From Dehalococcoidia bacterium UBA6808 (GTDB lineage Bacteria; Chloroflexota; Dehalococcoidia; GIF9; UBA5629), in assembly GCA_002452695.1 (NCBI GenBank), contig DKFA01000053.1, positions 1-13,753 on the forward strand: DNA of 13,753 bases, in the 5' to 3' direction. The notes under the pieces were generated by a model. That model saw nothing but the letters and a program-made list of their open reading frames with translations. It did not search any database and had not been told where the DNA came from. Positions 7,274 through 13,736 of this stretch are shown in pieces. Within the stretch, counting starts at the first letter, position 1. Each line of letters opens with the position of its first letter. Position numbers and translations under genes: made by a program.

Positions 7274-7507
7274 ATGTGCCTACCCGTGTTGCCGCATGCA
7301 ACAGCCATCAATAAACCTTTTCCTTTTATTTTCAATATTACAGCCAGGGAAAGCGGTCTGGATATAAACACCTCTGTAAATCTGGCCCAAATTATGACCA
7401 TTGATAAAAACAGGTTGGTAAAGAAGATCGGGGTAGTGCCGCCTGCCAAAATAATCGACCTCGACAAAGCCATTATTCACAGTCTTGGGCTTGGCCATAC
7501 TCAATAG
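7274..7507 (+). pseudogene. MazF/PemK-type toxin remnant, C-terminal half
   Basis: An open frame of 77 codons. Its stretch PFPFIFNITARESGLD, followed by SVNLAQIMTIDKNRLVKKIG and a final DKAIIHSLGL, resembles the C-terminal half of MazF/PemK endoribonuclease toxins (the region after the central strand, with the family's QIxTIDKxRL motif). A complete MazF is about 110-120 residues. The N-terminal part with its usual R-G-(D/E)-I-x-x-(V/A) start and catalytic arginine is absent: an in-frame TAA lies at 7253-7255, and no other frame upstream encodes it. No antitoxin (MazE-like) frame is seen. No ribosome site precedes the ATG at 7274. The stretch is more AT-rich than its neighbours. It sits just downstream of a tRNA gene, a common place for gene gain and loss. 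Most likely a decayed toxin; a translated small protein cannot be excluded. Confidence 0.6.
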
Positions 7508-7534
7508 TTGTTGTTGTCAAGTGAATACGCAAGC

Positions 7535-7564
7535 TTGACTTTACACACACTATTTTGCTATAGT
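7535..7564 (+). promoter_or_regulatory. Candidate promoter of the guaB3-type gene
   Basis: TTGACT (7535-7540, five of six) and TATAGT (7559-7564, five of six) are separated by 18 bp. The predicted transcript begins near 7571 and contains GAGG (7582-7585) six bases before the ATG at 7592. This supports 7592, not 7508, as the start of the gene, since 7508 lies upstream of this promoter. Confidence 0.65.
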
Positions 7565-7591
7565 CTCCACCAATCACTTTTGAGGTCTGAT

Positions 7592-8737
7592 ATGTCTTTA
7601 CCTAAATTTAAGGAACTTGAAAGGTCCTATGGTTTCGACGAAGTTTCCATAGTCCCCGGCGATGTTACGGTCAACCCCGACCAGACTAACATCGAGATGA
7701 AAATCCGCGATCTTACATTCGCCATCCCCATCGTGGCTGCTGCCATGGATGCCGTAGTGGATACCGATTTCGCTATTGCCTTCAGCAAAGCCGGGGGGCT
7801 GCCCATCCTGAATTGCGACGGAGTACAAGTCAGGTATGAGAACCCCGAAGAAATCCTTAATGAGATCATTGAGGCCCCTACCGACAAGGTCACTGCCCTC
7901 ATGCAGAAAGTGTACAGCGAGCCCATCAAGGACAATCTTCTCGCCAAACGCATCAAGAAGATCAAAAAAGCCGGCGCTGTCTGCGCCGTCTCACTGATAC
8001 CTGCCACTACCAAAAAACTTGCCCCCATCGCCGAGGAGGCCGGGGCCGACATCATCGTCATTCAGTCGACGGTCACTACCGCCCGCCATATCTCCAAGAG
8101 CTACCGTGGACTCAGCTTCACCGACCTCTGCCGCCAGATACGCGTTCCCATCATCGTAGGCAATACCGTGACCTATTCAGCATCCCTCGAACTGATGCGT
8201 ACAGGCATCGACGGCCTCCTGGTTGGGATCGGCCCGGGCGCGGCCTGCACATCACGCGAGGTGCTGGGCATCGGCGTCCCTCAGGTGACCGCCACCATCG
8301 ATTGCGCAGCAGCGCGCGACGTTTATTCCAAGGAGACCGGGCGCTACGTGTCGATCATCACCGATGGCGGCATCCGCGTCAGCGGCGATATGACCAAGGC
8401 CTTTGCCTCGGGCGCCGACGGCGTGGTCTTCGGCTCCATCCTCACCCGCACTCAGGAAGCGCCCGGCAAAGGATACCACTGGGGCATGTCGCAACCCTCA
8501 GCCACACTGCCCAGGGGCACACGCATCAGGACCACCGTCAATGCTACTCTGGAACAGGTACTCTTCGGTCCCAGCCATCGCACCGACGGTACGGAGAACT
8601 ACGTAGGGGCATTACGCACAGCAATGGGAGTGTGCGGAGCGCTTACGATCAAGGAATTCCAGAAGACCAGGATGGTGGTCGCACCGTCGATCAAGACCGA
8701 GGGCAAGTACTTCCAGGCAATACAGCAGGCCTGTTAA
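7592..8737 (+). CDS. GuaB3-type IMP dehydrogenase family protein (no CBS domains)
   Basis: A 381-residue protein of the IMP dehydrogenase/GMP reductase TIM-barrel family. The start at 7592 is preceded by GAGG at good spacing and a promoter; an upstream in-frame start at 7508 would add 28 unrelated residues. It begins with the FDEVSIVPG segment and has AMDAVVD (51-57). The catalytic loop GIGPGAACTSREVLGIGVPQ holds Cys219, the position that attacks IMP or GMP C2, and DGGIRVSGDM (258-267) is the phosphate-binding region. Residues 75-110, where classical GuaB carries two CBS domains, hold only a short linker. The flap region (about 293-310, HWGMSQPSATLPRG) lacks the usual Arg-Tyr. The C-terminus GALRTAMGVCGALTIKEFQK resembles the GuaB3 subgroup of Actinobacteria and Cyanobacteria. 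It probably acts in guanine nucleotide metabolism; whether it is a dehydrogenase or a reductase cannot be decided here. Confidence 0.85.
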   Translation: MSLPKFKELERSYGFDEVSIVPGDVTVNPDQTNIEMKIRDLTFAIPIVAAAMDAVVDTDFAIAFSKAGGLPILNCDGVQVRYENPEEILNEIIEAPTDKVTALMQKVYSEPIKDNLLAKRIKKIKKAGAVCAVSLIPATTKKLAPIAEEAGADIIVIQSTVTTARHISKSYRGLSFTDLCRQIRVPIIVGNTVTYSASLELMRTGIDGLLVGIGPGAACTSREVLGIGVPQVTATIDCAAARDVYSKETGRYVSIITDGGIRVSGDMTKAFASGADGVVFGSILTRTQEAPGKGYHWGMSQPSATLPRGTRIRTTVNATLEQVLFGPSHRTDGTENYVGALRTAMGVCGALTIKEFQKTRMVVAPSIKTEGKYFQAIQQAC

Positions 8738-9354
8738 GCAGACAGGAAGACCGAAAAGCCAAAATAGATTCCAAATCCGATCAATATCAGCGCGCAGATC
8801 GAAAAGATTAGCTTTTGCACATGCGGCGTCCAAAGGTGCTTCGTCTTGAACACAGTAACCGACAAAAACTGGTCCCAGCCTATGTCACAGGCCAGGTGCA
8901 GCACGACAAACAAAAGTATACCCGCCAATCCAAATGACGCAGCCATGGCTATCAGCGCCACCCCGATAGTGGCCCACCACAATAGAAAATAGGGGTTGCC
9001 GGCCGTCATGATTATGCCGGTAACCAGTGGAGTATGTGTCAGCCTCGATGTTGCCTGCACCGGCTTTTTGAACGTAAAAAAGATCATCAGACCCATCGTT
9101 ATCAGCAACAATCCTCCAGCCACCCCGGTCACCTGCTTGACAATTGGCATACTCAAATAATTGGCAAAGCCCAAGTAGACCAATGCGATGATGGGTAACT
9201 CGACAATGCCGTGCCCTATACCTATCATCAGACCTGCATTCCTGTCACTATAGCCGCTTGCTATTGTGGCTGCTGTCAGCGGTCCAGGCAGCATCACACC
9301 TGAAAGTGAAATGCCGACCGTGGAAAAAATGAACATCCAGAAATTGTCGGTCAT
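8734..9354 (-). CDS. LysE-family membrane exporter
   Basis: A 206-residue, very hydrophobic protein with about six membrane segments, roughly residues 8-30, 42-66, 73-93, 108-133, 139-160 and 184-204. The N-terminal MLPGPLTAATIASGYSDRNAG followed by GIGHGIVE matches the family signature of LysE/RhtB translocators, which export amino acids or other small metabolites by proton exchange. Length is normal for the family (about 200-210). The ATG has GAGGA about eight bases upstream. It is the second gene of an operon: the 260-residue protein ends 18 bases upstream. Its stop codon overlaps the stop of the convergent guaB3-type gene in a shared TTAA, with no terminator between. The exported substrate is unknown; LysE-family membership alone does not show that it is lysine. 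Confidence 0.85.
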   Translation of the reverse strand: MTDNFWMFIFSTVGISLSGVMLPGPLTAATIASGYSDRNAGLMIGIGHGIVELPIIALVYLGFANYLSMPIVKQVTGVAGGLLLITMGLMIFFTFKKPVQATSRLTHTPLVTGIIMTAGNPYFLLWWATIGVALIAMAASFGLAGILLFVVLHLACDIGWDQFLSVTVFKTKHLWTPHVQKLIFSICALILIGFGIYFGFSVFLSA

Positions 9355-9372
9355 CGATACATCCTCAGGTGA

Positions 9373-10155
9373 TTAGTCGTCGTCATCTCCTTCGTCTTCT
9401 TTTTCCTTCCCAGCCCCGAAACCAATGGGAATCAAAGGTAGAATGTTATTGCTTTGGAGTGATTTCTTTTTATTTGGCTTGGGTAATGCTTTGATGGCTG
9501 TGATCAGCGCCTTCACATCGTCTGCGCCGGCGTCGGACCCCAGTAAAAGGCACTTCACCCCTGCATCACGCAGGGCAGTCAACTCAACTGCCGACAGGAC
9601 ACTGGCTACGCGTGCTATTACAGGTTGCCCGCTGAAATCGGCCACCCTGCGGCATAACATCATCTGCTCTATGGTGAGGGGAGAAATTGAGAGATCAACC
9701 AGCACGGCATCCACTCCAGGATAAAGATTATTGACCGAGCGCAGCAGTCCTGCATCAACTGACAACTCCAGCTTGATTATCCTGCCGGTTTGCTCAAGAT
9801 CACGCCCTTCAAATGATTTGAGCGGAAGCCCCGGCTCGAAGACAATAAAATCTATTTCTCCATTGACTGTCTTCTGTCCGGTCGTCTTCCCGTTGGATAT
9901 CACCATCCCCATAATCAGATCGCCTTTGCCTTTAATCAGTTTCGCCAGTGCAGCAGGGGGCAGACCTGCGCTGTCGACCAGCCCGGCAACCAGACCCGCG
10001 CCGGCCAGTGTCTGTATGTCATCTTCGCTTTTACCGCCGATTTCGGCAATAATCAGCATACTGGCAGGCTTCTCCACCACATCCGGCTTGCCGAAGCCCA
10101 TCGGGGCAACGGTAGCCTTATTTAAACTGGTTAGCTTATCAATGAATTTGCTCAT
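9373..10155 (-). CDS. Unrecognised protein with predicted (beta/alpha)8-barrel pattern
   Basis: A 260-residue soluble protein whose family I do not recognise. The sequence shows eight evenly spaced hydrophobic strands, each followed by a helix-like stretch: about residues 32-38, 54-61, 80-87, 102-109, 126-133, 150-157, 178-185 and 201-208. This is the layout of a TIM barrel. The last strand ends LLLGSDAG and is followed by a helix, as in barrels that bind phosphate or flavin there. Charged residues end several strands (Glu38, Asp61, Glu108, Glu130, Asp154, Arg182, Asp208). A linker rich in Pro and Lys (224-233) leads to a tail of eleven mostly acidic residues. No signal peptide or membrane segment is visible. 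The ATG has GGAG eleven bases upstream, a slightly long spacing, and a stop lies just before. It is co-transcribed with the LysE-family exporter. No function is claimed. Confidence 0.8.
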   Translation of the reverse strand: MSKFIDKLTSLNKATVAPMGFGKPDVVEKPASMLIIAEIGGKSEDDIQTLAGAGLVAGLVDSAGLPPAALAKLIKGKGDLIMGMVISNGKTTGQKTVNGEIDFIVFEPGLPLKSFEGRDLEQTGRIIKLELSVDAGLLRSVNNLYPGVDAVLVDLSISPLTIEQMMLCRRVADFSGQPVIARVASVLSAVELTALRDAGVKCLLLGSDAGADDVKALITAIKALPKPNKKKSLQSNNILPLIPIGFGAGKEKEDEGDDDD

Positions 10156-10300
10156 GCTTAATGGATCTCCTCACAATTTAATCACAATATTATCGCATGA
10201 ATTGAAGATTACGTGCCTGATGAGAAATCACGGCTCAACGGGGAAGGAACAACTCGGCTTTCCCGGTAATGACCACCGTACCATCGTGGTTGGTCCAGTT
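10156..10300. other. Intergenic gap without a clear gene
   Basis: These 145 bases separate two minus-strand genes. GAGGAG (minus strand, 10167-10172) serves the downstream 260-residue protein. A short imperfect inverted repeat (ACCAC/GTGGT, about 10272-10290) has no T tract. I see no convincing promoter, terminator or small gene. Confidence 0.5.
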
Positions 10301-11194
10301 TCACCATTGTTTAATATCAAAGGCCAGCACAACTCCCATGCTGGGCCATTTCTGCATCTGCCCCGGCTGAGGGAAAAGCGCAACCGGTATATAGTCCTCC
10401 CCTACCACCACATCCACCATCTTGTCGGCATAAAATCCCTGTGACGATGACGTGGTATCTATATAAACCAGACCGCGGTCCGTCGTCTCGAACATGTTTA
10501 ATGAGTGATTGACCACTCCTTCCGTCATGTCGGAGGACTTCAATTGAACAGCTACCAACCCCGCGCGGATACCGATAGCCTCGGCGTTATTATGCAGTTT
10601 CTCGGCAAAGTCACCGCAGGTGAATTTACCGGGCACATAGGTCCACTTATCGGTAGTATCGGATTGTAAAAAGGCCACCAACTCTGCCCACGATGGGTTG
10701 CGAGCGGACGGGTTATTGCGCATGACTATGTAGTGCTCGTCGGCGCCAACCATAACGGCATCACCGTAAAACACGTACGATTCGTTAGCCTGCAGCCTGG
10801 GTAAATACTTCAGGGCATCCTGCGGCGAGGATGGCTGAGATGCAGCAGTGGTAGTGCCCGTCACTTTGACAAACGGTTTGACGTTGATGATGACAGAGCA
10901 GACCACCGTGCCACCGGGGTTGCTGGCCGTCAGATTGTAGGCGGAAAGTGAGGTGGGTCTGATCTGCATGTTGCCGCTGGCGCCGACCTTGCCGATACCT
11001 CCATCGATCTCGATGCTGTCTGCCCCTGTGACCTGCCAGCGCAGCATTGTCGATGTGCCCATTTCCAGGTTGGTATTATCAGCCCTGAACAGCACGACTT
11101 CCGGCCGCTGCTGGGCAACGCTCGATGCAGGAGATGAACATGCTGCCGGCAGCAAGATCGACAACAGCATAAGAAAGATAATCTGTTTTTGCAT
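10301..11194 (-). CDS. Lipoprotein with Ig-like and transglutaminase-like domains
   Basis: A 297-residue exported protein. Residues 1-18 are a signal peptide ending in the lipobox LPAAC, with lipidated Cys19, so it should be anchored to the outside of the membrane. Residues 31-106 resemble a short Ig/PKD-like domain with the pattern RWQVTGADSIEIDGGIGKV and a later NLTASNPGG; a Thr/Ser/Pro linker follows (112-124). Residues 125-297 look like a transglutaminase-like (papain-fold) domain. They contain Cys193 in FTCGDFAEKLHNNAEAIGI, His230 in NHSLNMF and Asp246 in VYIDTT, the right order and spacing for a Cys-His-Asp triad. In this superfamily, members may be proteases, cross-linking enzymes or inactive binding proteins; which applies is unknown. 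It has its own promoter (11218-11246) and a weak ribosome site. The kinase gene lies upstream on the same strand, but a small terminator separates them. Confidence 0.8.
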   Translation of the reverse strand: MQKQIIFLMLLSILLPAACSSPASSVAQQRPEVVLFRADNTNLEMGTSTMLRWQVTGADSIEIDGGIGKVGASGNMQIRPTSLSAYNLTASNPGGTVVCSVIINVKPFVKVTGTTTAASQPSSPQDALKYLPRLQANESYVFYGDAVMVGADEHYIVMRNNPSARNPSWAELVAFLQSDTTDKWTYVPGKFTCGDFAEKLHNNAEAIGIRAGLVAVQLKSSDMTEGVVNHSLNMFETTDRGLVYIDTTSSSQGFYADKMVDVVVGEDYIPVALFPQPGQMQKWPSMGVVLAFDIKQW

Positions 11195-11217
11195 TTAAAT
11201 TACAGCCTGCTATTAAA

Positions 11218-11246
11218 AGTATAACTGTGCCTTTAATCCCGGGCAA
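11218..11246 (-). promoter_or_regulatory. Promoter of the lipoprotein gene
   Basis: On the minus strand TTGCCC (11241-11246, four of six) is followed at exactly 17 bp by TATACT (11218-11223, five of six). The predicted leader is only about 16 bases and contains a weak AGG ribosome site. It lies after the kinase stop codon. Confidence 0.6.
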
Positions 11247-11257
11247 AATATAAACGG

Positions 11258-11274
11258 AAAAATCGCCGGCGGCG
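11258..11274 (-). terminator. Small intrinsic terminator after the histidine kinase gene
   Basis: Directly after the kinase stop, the minus strand reads CGCC, loop GCC, GGCG, then ATTTTT. The stem is only four base pairs but all GC, and the T run follows at once. It lies just before the lipoprotein promoter, so it would separate the two transcription units. Confidence 0.5.
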
Positions 11275-11275
11275 T

Positions 11276-13588
11276 TTATCCTGTGGGCACAGGTAGCTCA
11301 ATAATGAAGCTGGCGCCCTGGCCGGGCTTACTCTCAGCGTAAATATTTCCGTTATGTTCGCTGATAATGCCATAGCTGATGCTCAGGCCAAGCCCTGTGC
11401 CTTTGCTGTATTCCTTGGTCGTGAAAAACGGGTCAAAGATGTGTGGCATGATCGCCTGGGGTATACCCGGCCCATCATCCTGTATGACTATGCGAACCAC
11501 TTTGTCAGCCAGTAACGTGGATACGTTCAGTCTGCCCTTCTTATGCGCTTCGACCATGAAATACTCCGCGTTAAGAATGATGTTCAGCAATACCTGCTGT
11601 ATTTGTGTCACATCTATCAGCAGCCGCGGCAGTCCTGACGCCAAACTGGTGTAGACTTCTATGCCGGATTTCTTCATGTAGGTCAACCGTAATTTGAGCA
11701 CTTCCTCTATCGCCTTATTTATATCAGCTTCCTGCATGTCCGGTTTTTGCCCACGGGCAAAGATGAGGAAATCACGCAGTATACCGGCCGCCCGGTTGGC
11801 TTCCCGGTTGATTCCACTAATGTCCTCCTTGATATTGCCCGGCACATCCTGTCTCTCCATGATGAGCTGCGAAAGCCCGATTACACCGGTAAGAGGATTG
11901 TTTATCTCGTGCGCCAGGCCCGCCGCCATCTCGCCCAGAGAGGAAAGCCGGTCGGCGCGCACCAGCTTCTCTGTCATTTTTTTATGATCAGTCAGATCTG
12001 AGATCAGGATGGCAAACCGACCGCGCTTGGGGCTAAGCCCATTGACACGAAAATACTTATCAAGTGAACGTGAATAGAACTCTTCTATCCGCAGGTTTTT
12101 CCCCTCGGTAATTGCTGCTTTCCACCTGTCCGCCGTCATCAGGCGCATGGTCGGGAAGACCTCCCAGAGCGTCTTGCCCAGCACTTCGTTGGCACGCACG
12201 CCGGTCATCCTTTCAAAAGCAGGATTGATCTCCAGGAATCTGGCATCAATAACGTTATCATTCTCATCATAGTTTATCTCGAAGACAGCGAAACCATCCT
12301 GGATGCTGTTGAAAATAATCCTGAACTGCTCTTCACTGTCCCTTAAGGCCTGCTCAGCCTTCTTCCTGTCGGTAATGTCCCGCAATACTACCTGGAACTT
12401 GACGACCTGCTCATGCTCACGGACCAGCGCCCGCAGCGTCTGCTCCATCCACCTGGTATCGCCGTCACGTGAATACGGCTGAATATCGTAGATTACACGG
12501 TGCGGTTCGGTCAGCAGTTCCTCAATATCCGCAGTAAAAGAGGGGTATTGCGATTCGGGCAACAGAGAAAGATAGCTTTTACCCACGATGTCGCTGCTGG
12601 ACTTACCATAGAAACGACAGAAGGCGCTGTTGGCAAAGGTGATCGTCCCATCAGGCACGAACCTGCAGATCATTTCAAGCTGGTCTTCGACCACCGCCCT
12701 GTATTTTTTTTCACTGGCTATCAGGGCTTCTTCCAGTGTCTTCCGCCTGGTAATATCCTGCACCACCGCATTAATCGACACCAGTTTTCCGTCATCATGT
12801 ATCACGGATGGATTGCAGCTGCACCAGACGGCGCTCCCGCTTTTATGGACCATGCGGAACTCGATCGGCGGCCCAGCGCTGTCGCTGTTCAATGCATTGT
12901 CAAAGGCGCTCTGCAGGAAATCCTTATCTTCCTCATGTACAAGTATCAGGTAGTTCTTACCGATCAATTCGCCGCTTTCGCAACCGGTCATACGGCAAAT
13001 CGTCCTGTTCACATAGGTTATATTGCCGGCCTGGTTGATCGCAACAACCCCGGCGCCTGCGCTTTCAATCAAACGGCGGTATTTTTCTTCATTCTCCCTG
13101 AGTGCATCCTGTATCTGTTTACGGTCAGTTATATCCCGCCCGATGCCTATGCAGTACTCTTTACCGTAATACAAAAGATAGTTGACCGTCATCTCTATGG
13201 GGATCATCTCCCCATCCTTACTGCGCTGCATCGTCTCGATGCGGAAAGATCCTGCCTTCCTCAGTTTGCTGAAGGTCTTCTGCCAGGCAACATTATCATA
13301 GACAATATCTATGTCGGGCACGCCCATACCTTGCAACTCCTGCTGACTGTATCCCAGCGCACGGCAAGCTGCGTTATTGACGGTGATGAAGCAGGCATCG
13401 GCATCCACAACATAGACAAAATCGGTGGAGCGCATGATCAGGTTAAGAATTGAGGGAGGTATATAAGTACGGCTGGAGACAAGGCTGGTTTTATCTGAGG
13501 GCACGGACGGTCCACCGACTATGAATCCTTCACTCGTGAAAAGATTGTCGTTCTTTTCTCTGGCTGCGGGCTTTTTCTCGACGCTCAT
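11276..13588 (-). CDS. Soluble multi-PAS sensor histidine kinase
   Basis: A 770-residue kinase counted from the ATG at 13588; a GTG at 13603 would add five residues, and positions here count from that GTG. Four PAS domains each close with the usual DIT(D/R)-type PAC motif: about 50-162, 172-290, 298-415 and 424-542. The dimerisation/phosphoacceptor domain (about 548-612) has AGLAHEINNPLTG with phosphorylatable His565. The ATPase domain (about 655-773) has the N box near Asn678, DDGPGIP (709-715), FDPFFTTK (723-730) and GTGLGLSISYGI (735-746). This is the NtrB-like PAS kinase type. No signal peptide or membrane segment is seen, so it senses inside the cell; the ligands are unknown. No response regulator is in the window. 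Neither start candidate has a Shine-Dalgarno sequence. The GTG lies within the stem of a terminator-like hairpin, which is why the ATG is preferred, though a later start cannot be excluded. Confidence 0.92.
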   Translation of the reverse strand: MSVEKKPAAREKNDNLFTSEGFIVGGPSVPSDKTSLVSSRTYIPPSILNLIMRSTDFVYVVDADACFITVNNAACRALGYSQQELQGMGVPDIDIVYDNVAWQKTFSKLRKAGSFRIETMQRSKDGEMIPIEMTVNYLLYYGKEYCIGIGRDITDRKQIQDALRENEEKYRRLIESAGAGVVAINQAGNITYVNRTICRMTGCESGELIGKNYLILVHEEDKDFLQSAFDNALNSDSAGPPIEFRMVHKSGSAVWCSCNPSVIHDDGKLVSINAVVQDITRRKTLEEALIASEKKYRAVVEDQLEMICRFVPDGTITFANSAFCRFYGKSSSDIVGKSYLSLLPESQYPSFTADIEELLTEPHRVIYDIQPYSRDGDTRWMEQTLRALVREHEQVVKFQVVLRDITDRKKAEQALRDSEEQFRIIFNSIQDGFAVFEINYDENDNVIDARFLEINPAFERMTGVRANEVLGKTLWEVFPTMRLMTADRWKAAITEGKNLRIEEFYSRSLDKYFRVNGLSPKRGRFAILISDLTDHKKMTEKLVRADRLSSLGEMAAGLAHEINNPLTGVIGLSQLIMERQDVPGNIKEDISGINREANRAAGILRDFLIFARGQKPDMQEADINKAIEEVLKLRLTYMKKSGIEVYTSLASGLPRLLIDVTQIQQVLLNIILNAEYFMVEAHKKGRLNVSTLLADKVVRIVIQDDGPGIPQAIMPHIFDPFFTTKEYSKGTGLGLSISYGIISEHNGNIYAESKPGQGASFIIELPVPTG

Positions 13589-13590
13589 AC

Positions 13591-13632
13591 AAAAAACAAG
13601 CACAGCTTATTTGCATCGCATAAGCTGTGCTT
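13591..13632 (-). terminator. Terminator-like hairpin in the kinase leader (possible attenuator)
   Basis: A perfect 13-bp inverted repeat, AAGCACAGCTTAT (13620-13632 read on the minus strand) against ATAAGCTGTGCTT (13598-13610), encloses a nine-base loop GCGATGCAA. On the minus strand it is followed by G and then six T (13591-13596), two bases before the kinase ATG. On the plus strand no T tract follows, so it acts in the minus direction. It could be an attenuator, or end a short RNA that starts at the upstream promoter. Confidence 0.75.
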
Positions 13633-13707
13633 CCCTAAAGTGATCAAACCTCGATATCTAGACGAAATGGCCGACCTCTTTATTAACGTTTTTACTTTAT
13701 TATGACC

Positions 13708-13736
13708 ATTTTAAACGATTCCCTTATATGAATCAA
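13708..13736 (-). promoter_or_regulatory. Candidate promoter upstream of the histidine kinase
   Basis: On the minus strand TTGATT (13731-13736, four of six) and TAAAAT (13708-13713, five of six) are separated by 17 bp. Transcription would begin near 13701, giving a leader of about 110 bases before the ATG at 13588. No coding frame is seen on the minus strand between 13604 and the window end, so this is intergenic sequence. Confidence 0.55.

Noticed and set aside
7065..7301. Minus-strand frame containing HWTRTSNRLIKSQLLCQLS
   Set aside because: This is the complement of the tRNA-Lys gene, a common source of spurious protein annotations.
7508..7591. Upstream start for the guaB3-type gene
   Set aside because: The added 28 residues contain no homology, and the promoter and ribosome site lie inside this stretch, just before the ATG at 7592.
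10272..10290. Inverted repeat ACCAC/GTGGT after the lipoprotein gene
   Set aside because: The stem is short, with a long loop and no T run; it does not qualify as an intrinsic terminator.
12500..13453. Plus-strand open frame of 317 codons
   Set aside because: It is antisense to the PAS region of the kinase, is rich in His and Gly as expected for a shadow frame, and has no ribosome site.
13590..13705. Kinase leader as a c-di-GMP riboswitch
   Set aside because: The conserved core sequences of the c-di-GMP-I and c-di-GMP-II aptamers are not present. The leader is reported only as an unassigned attenuator candidate.
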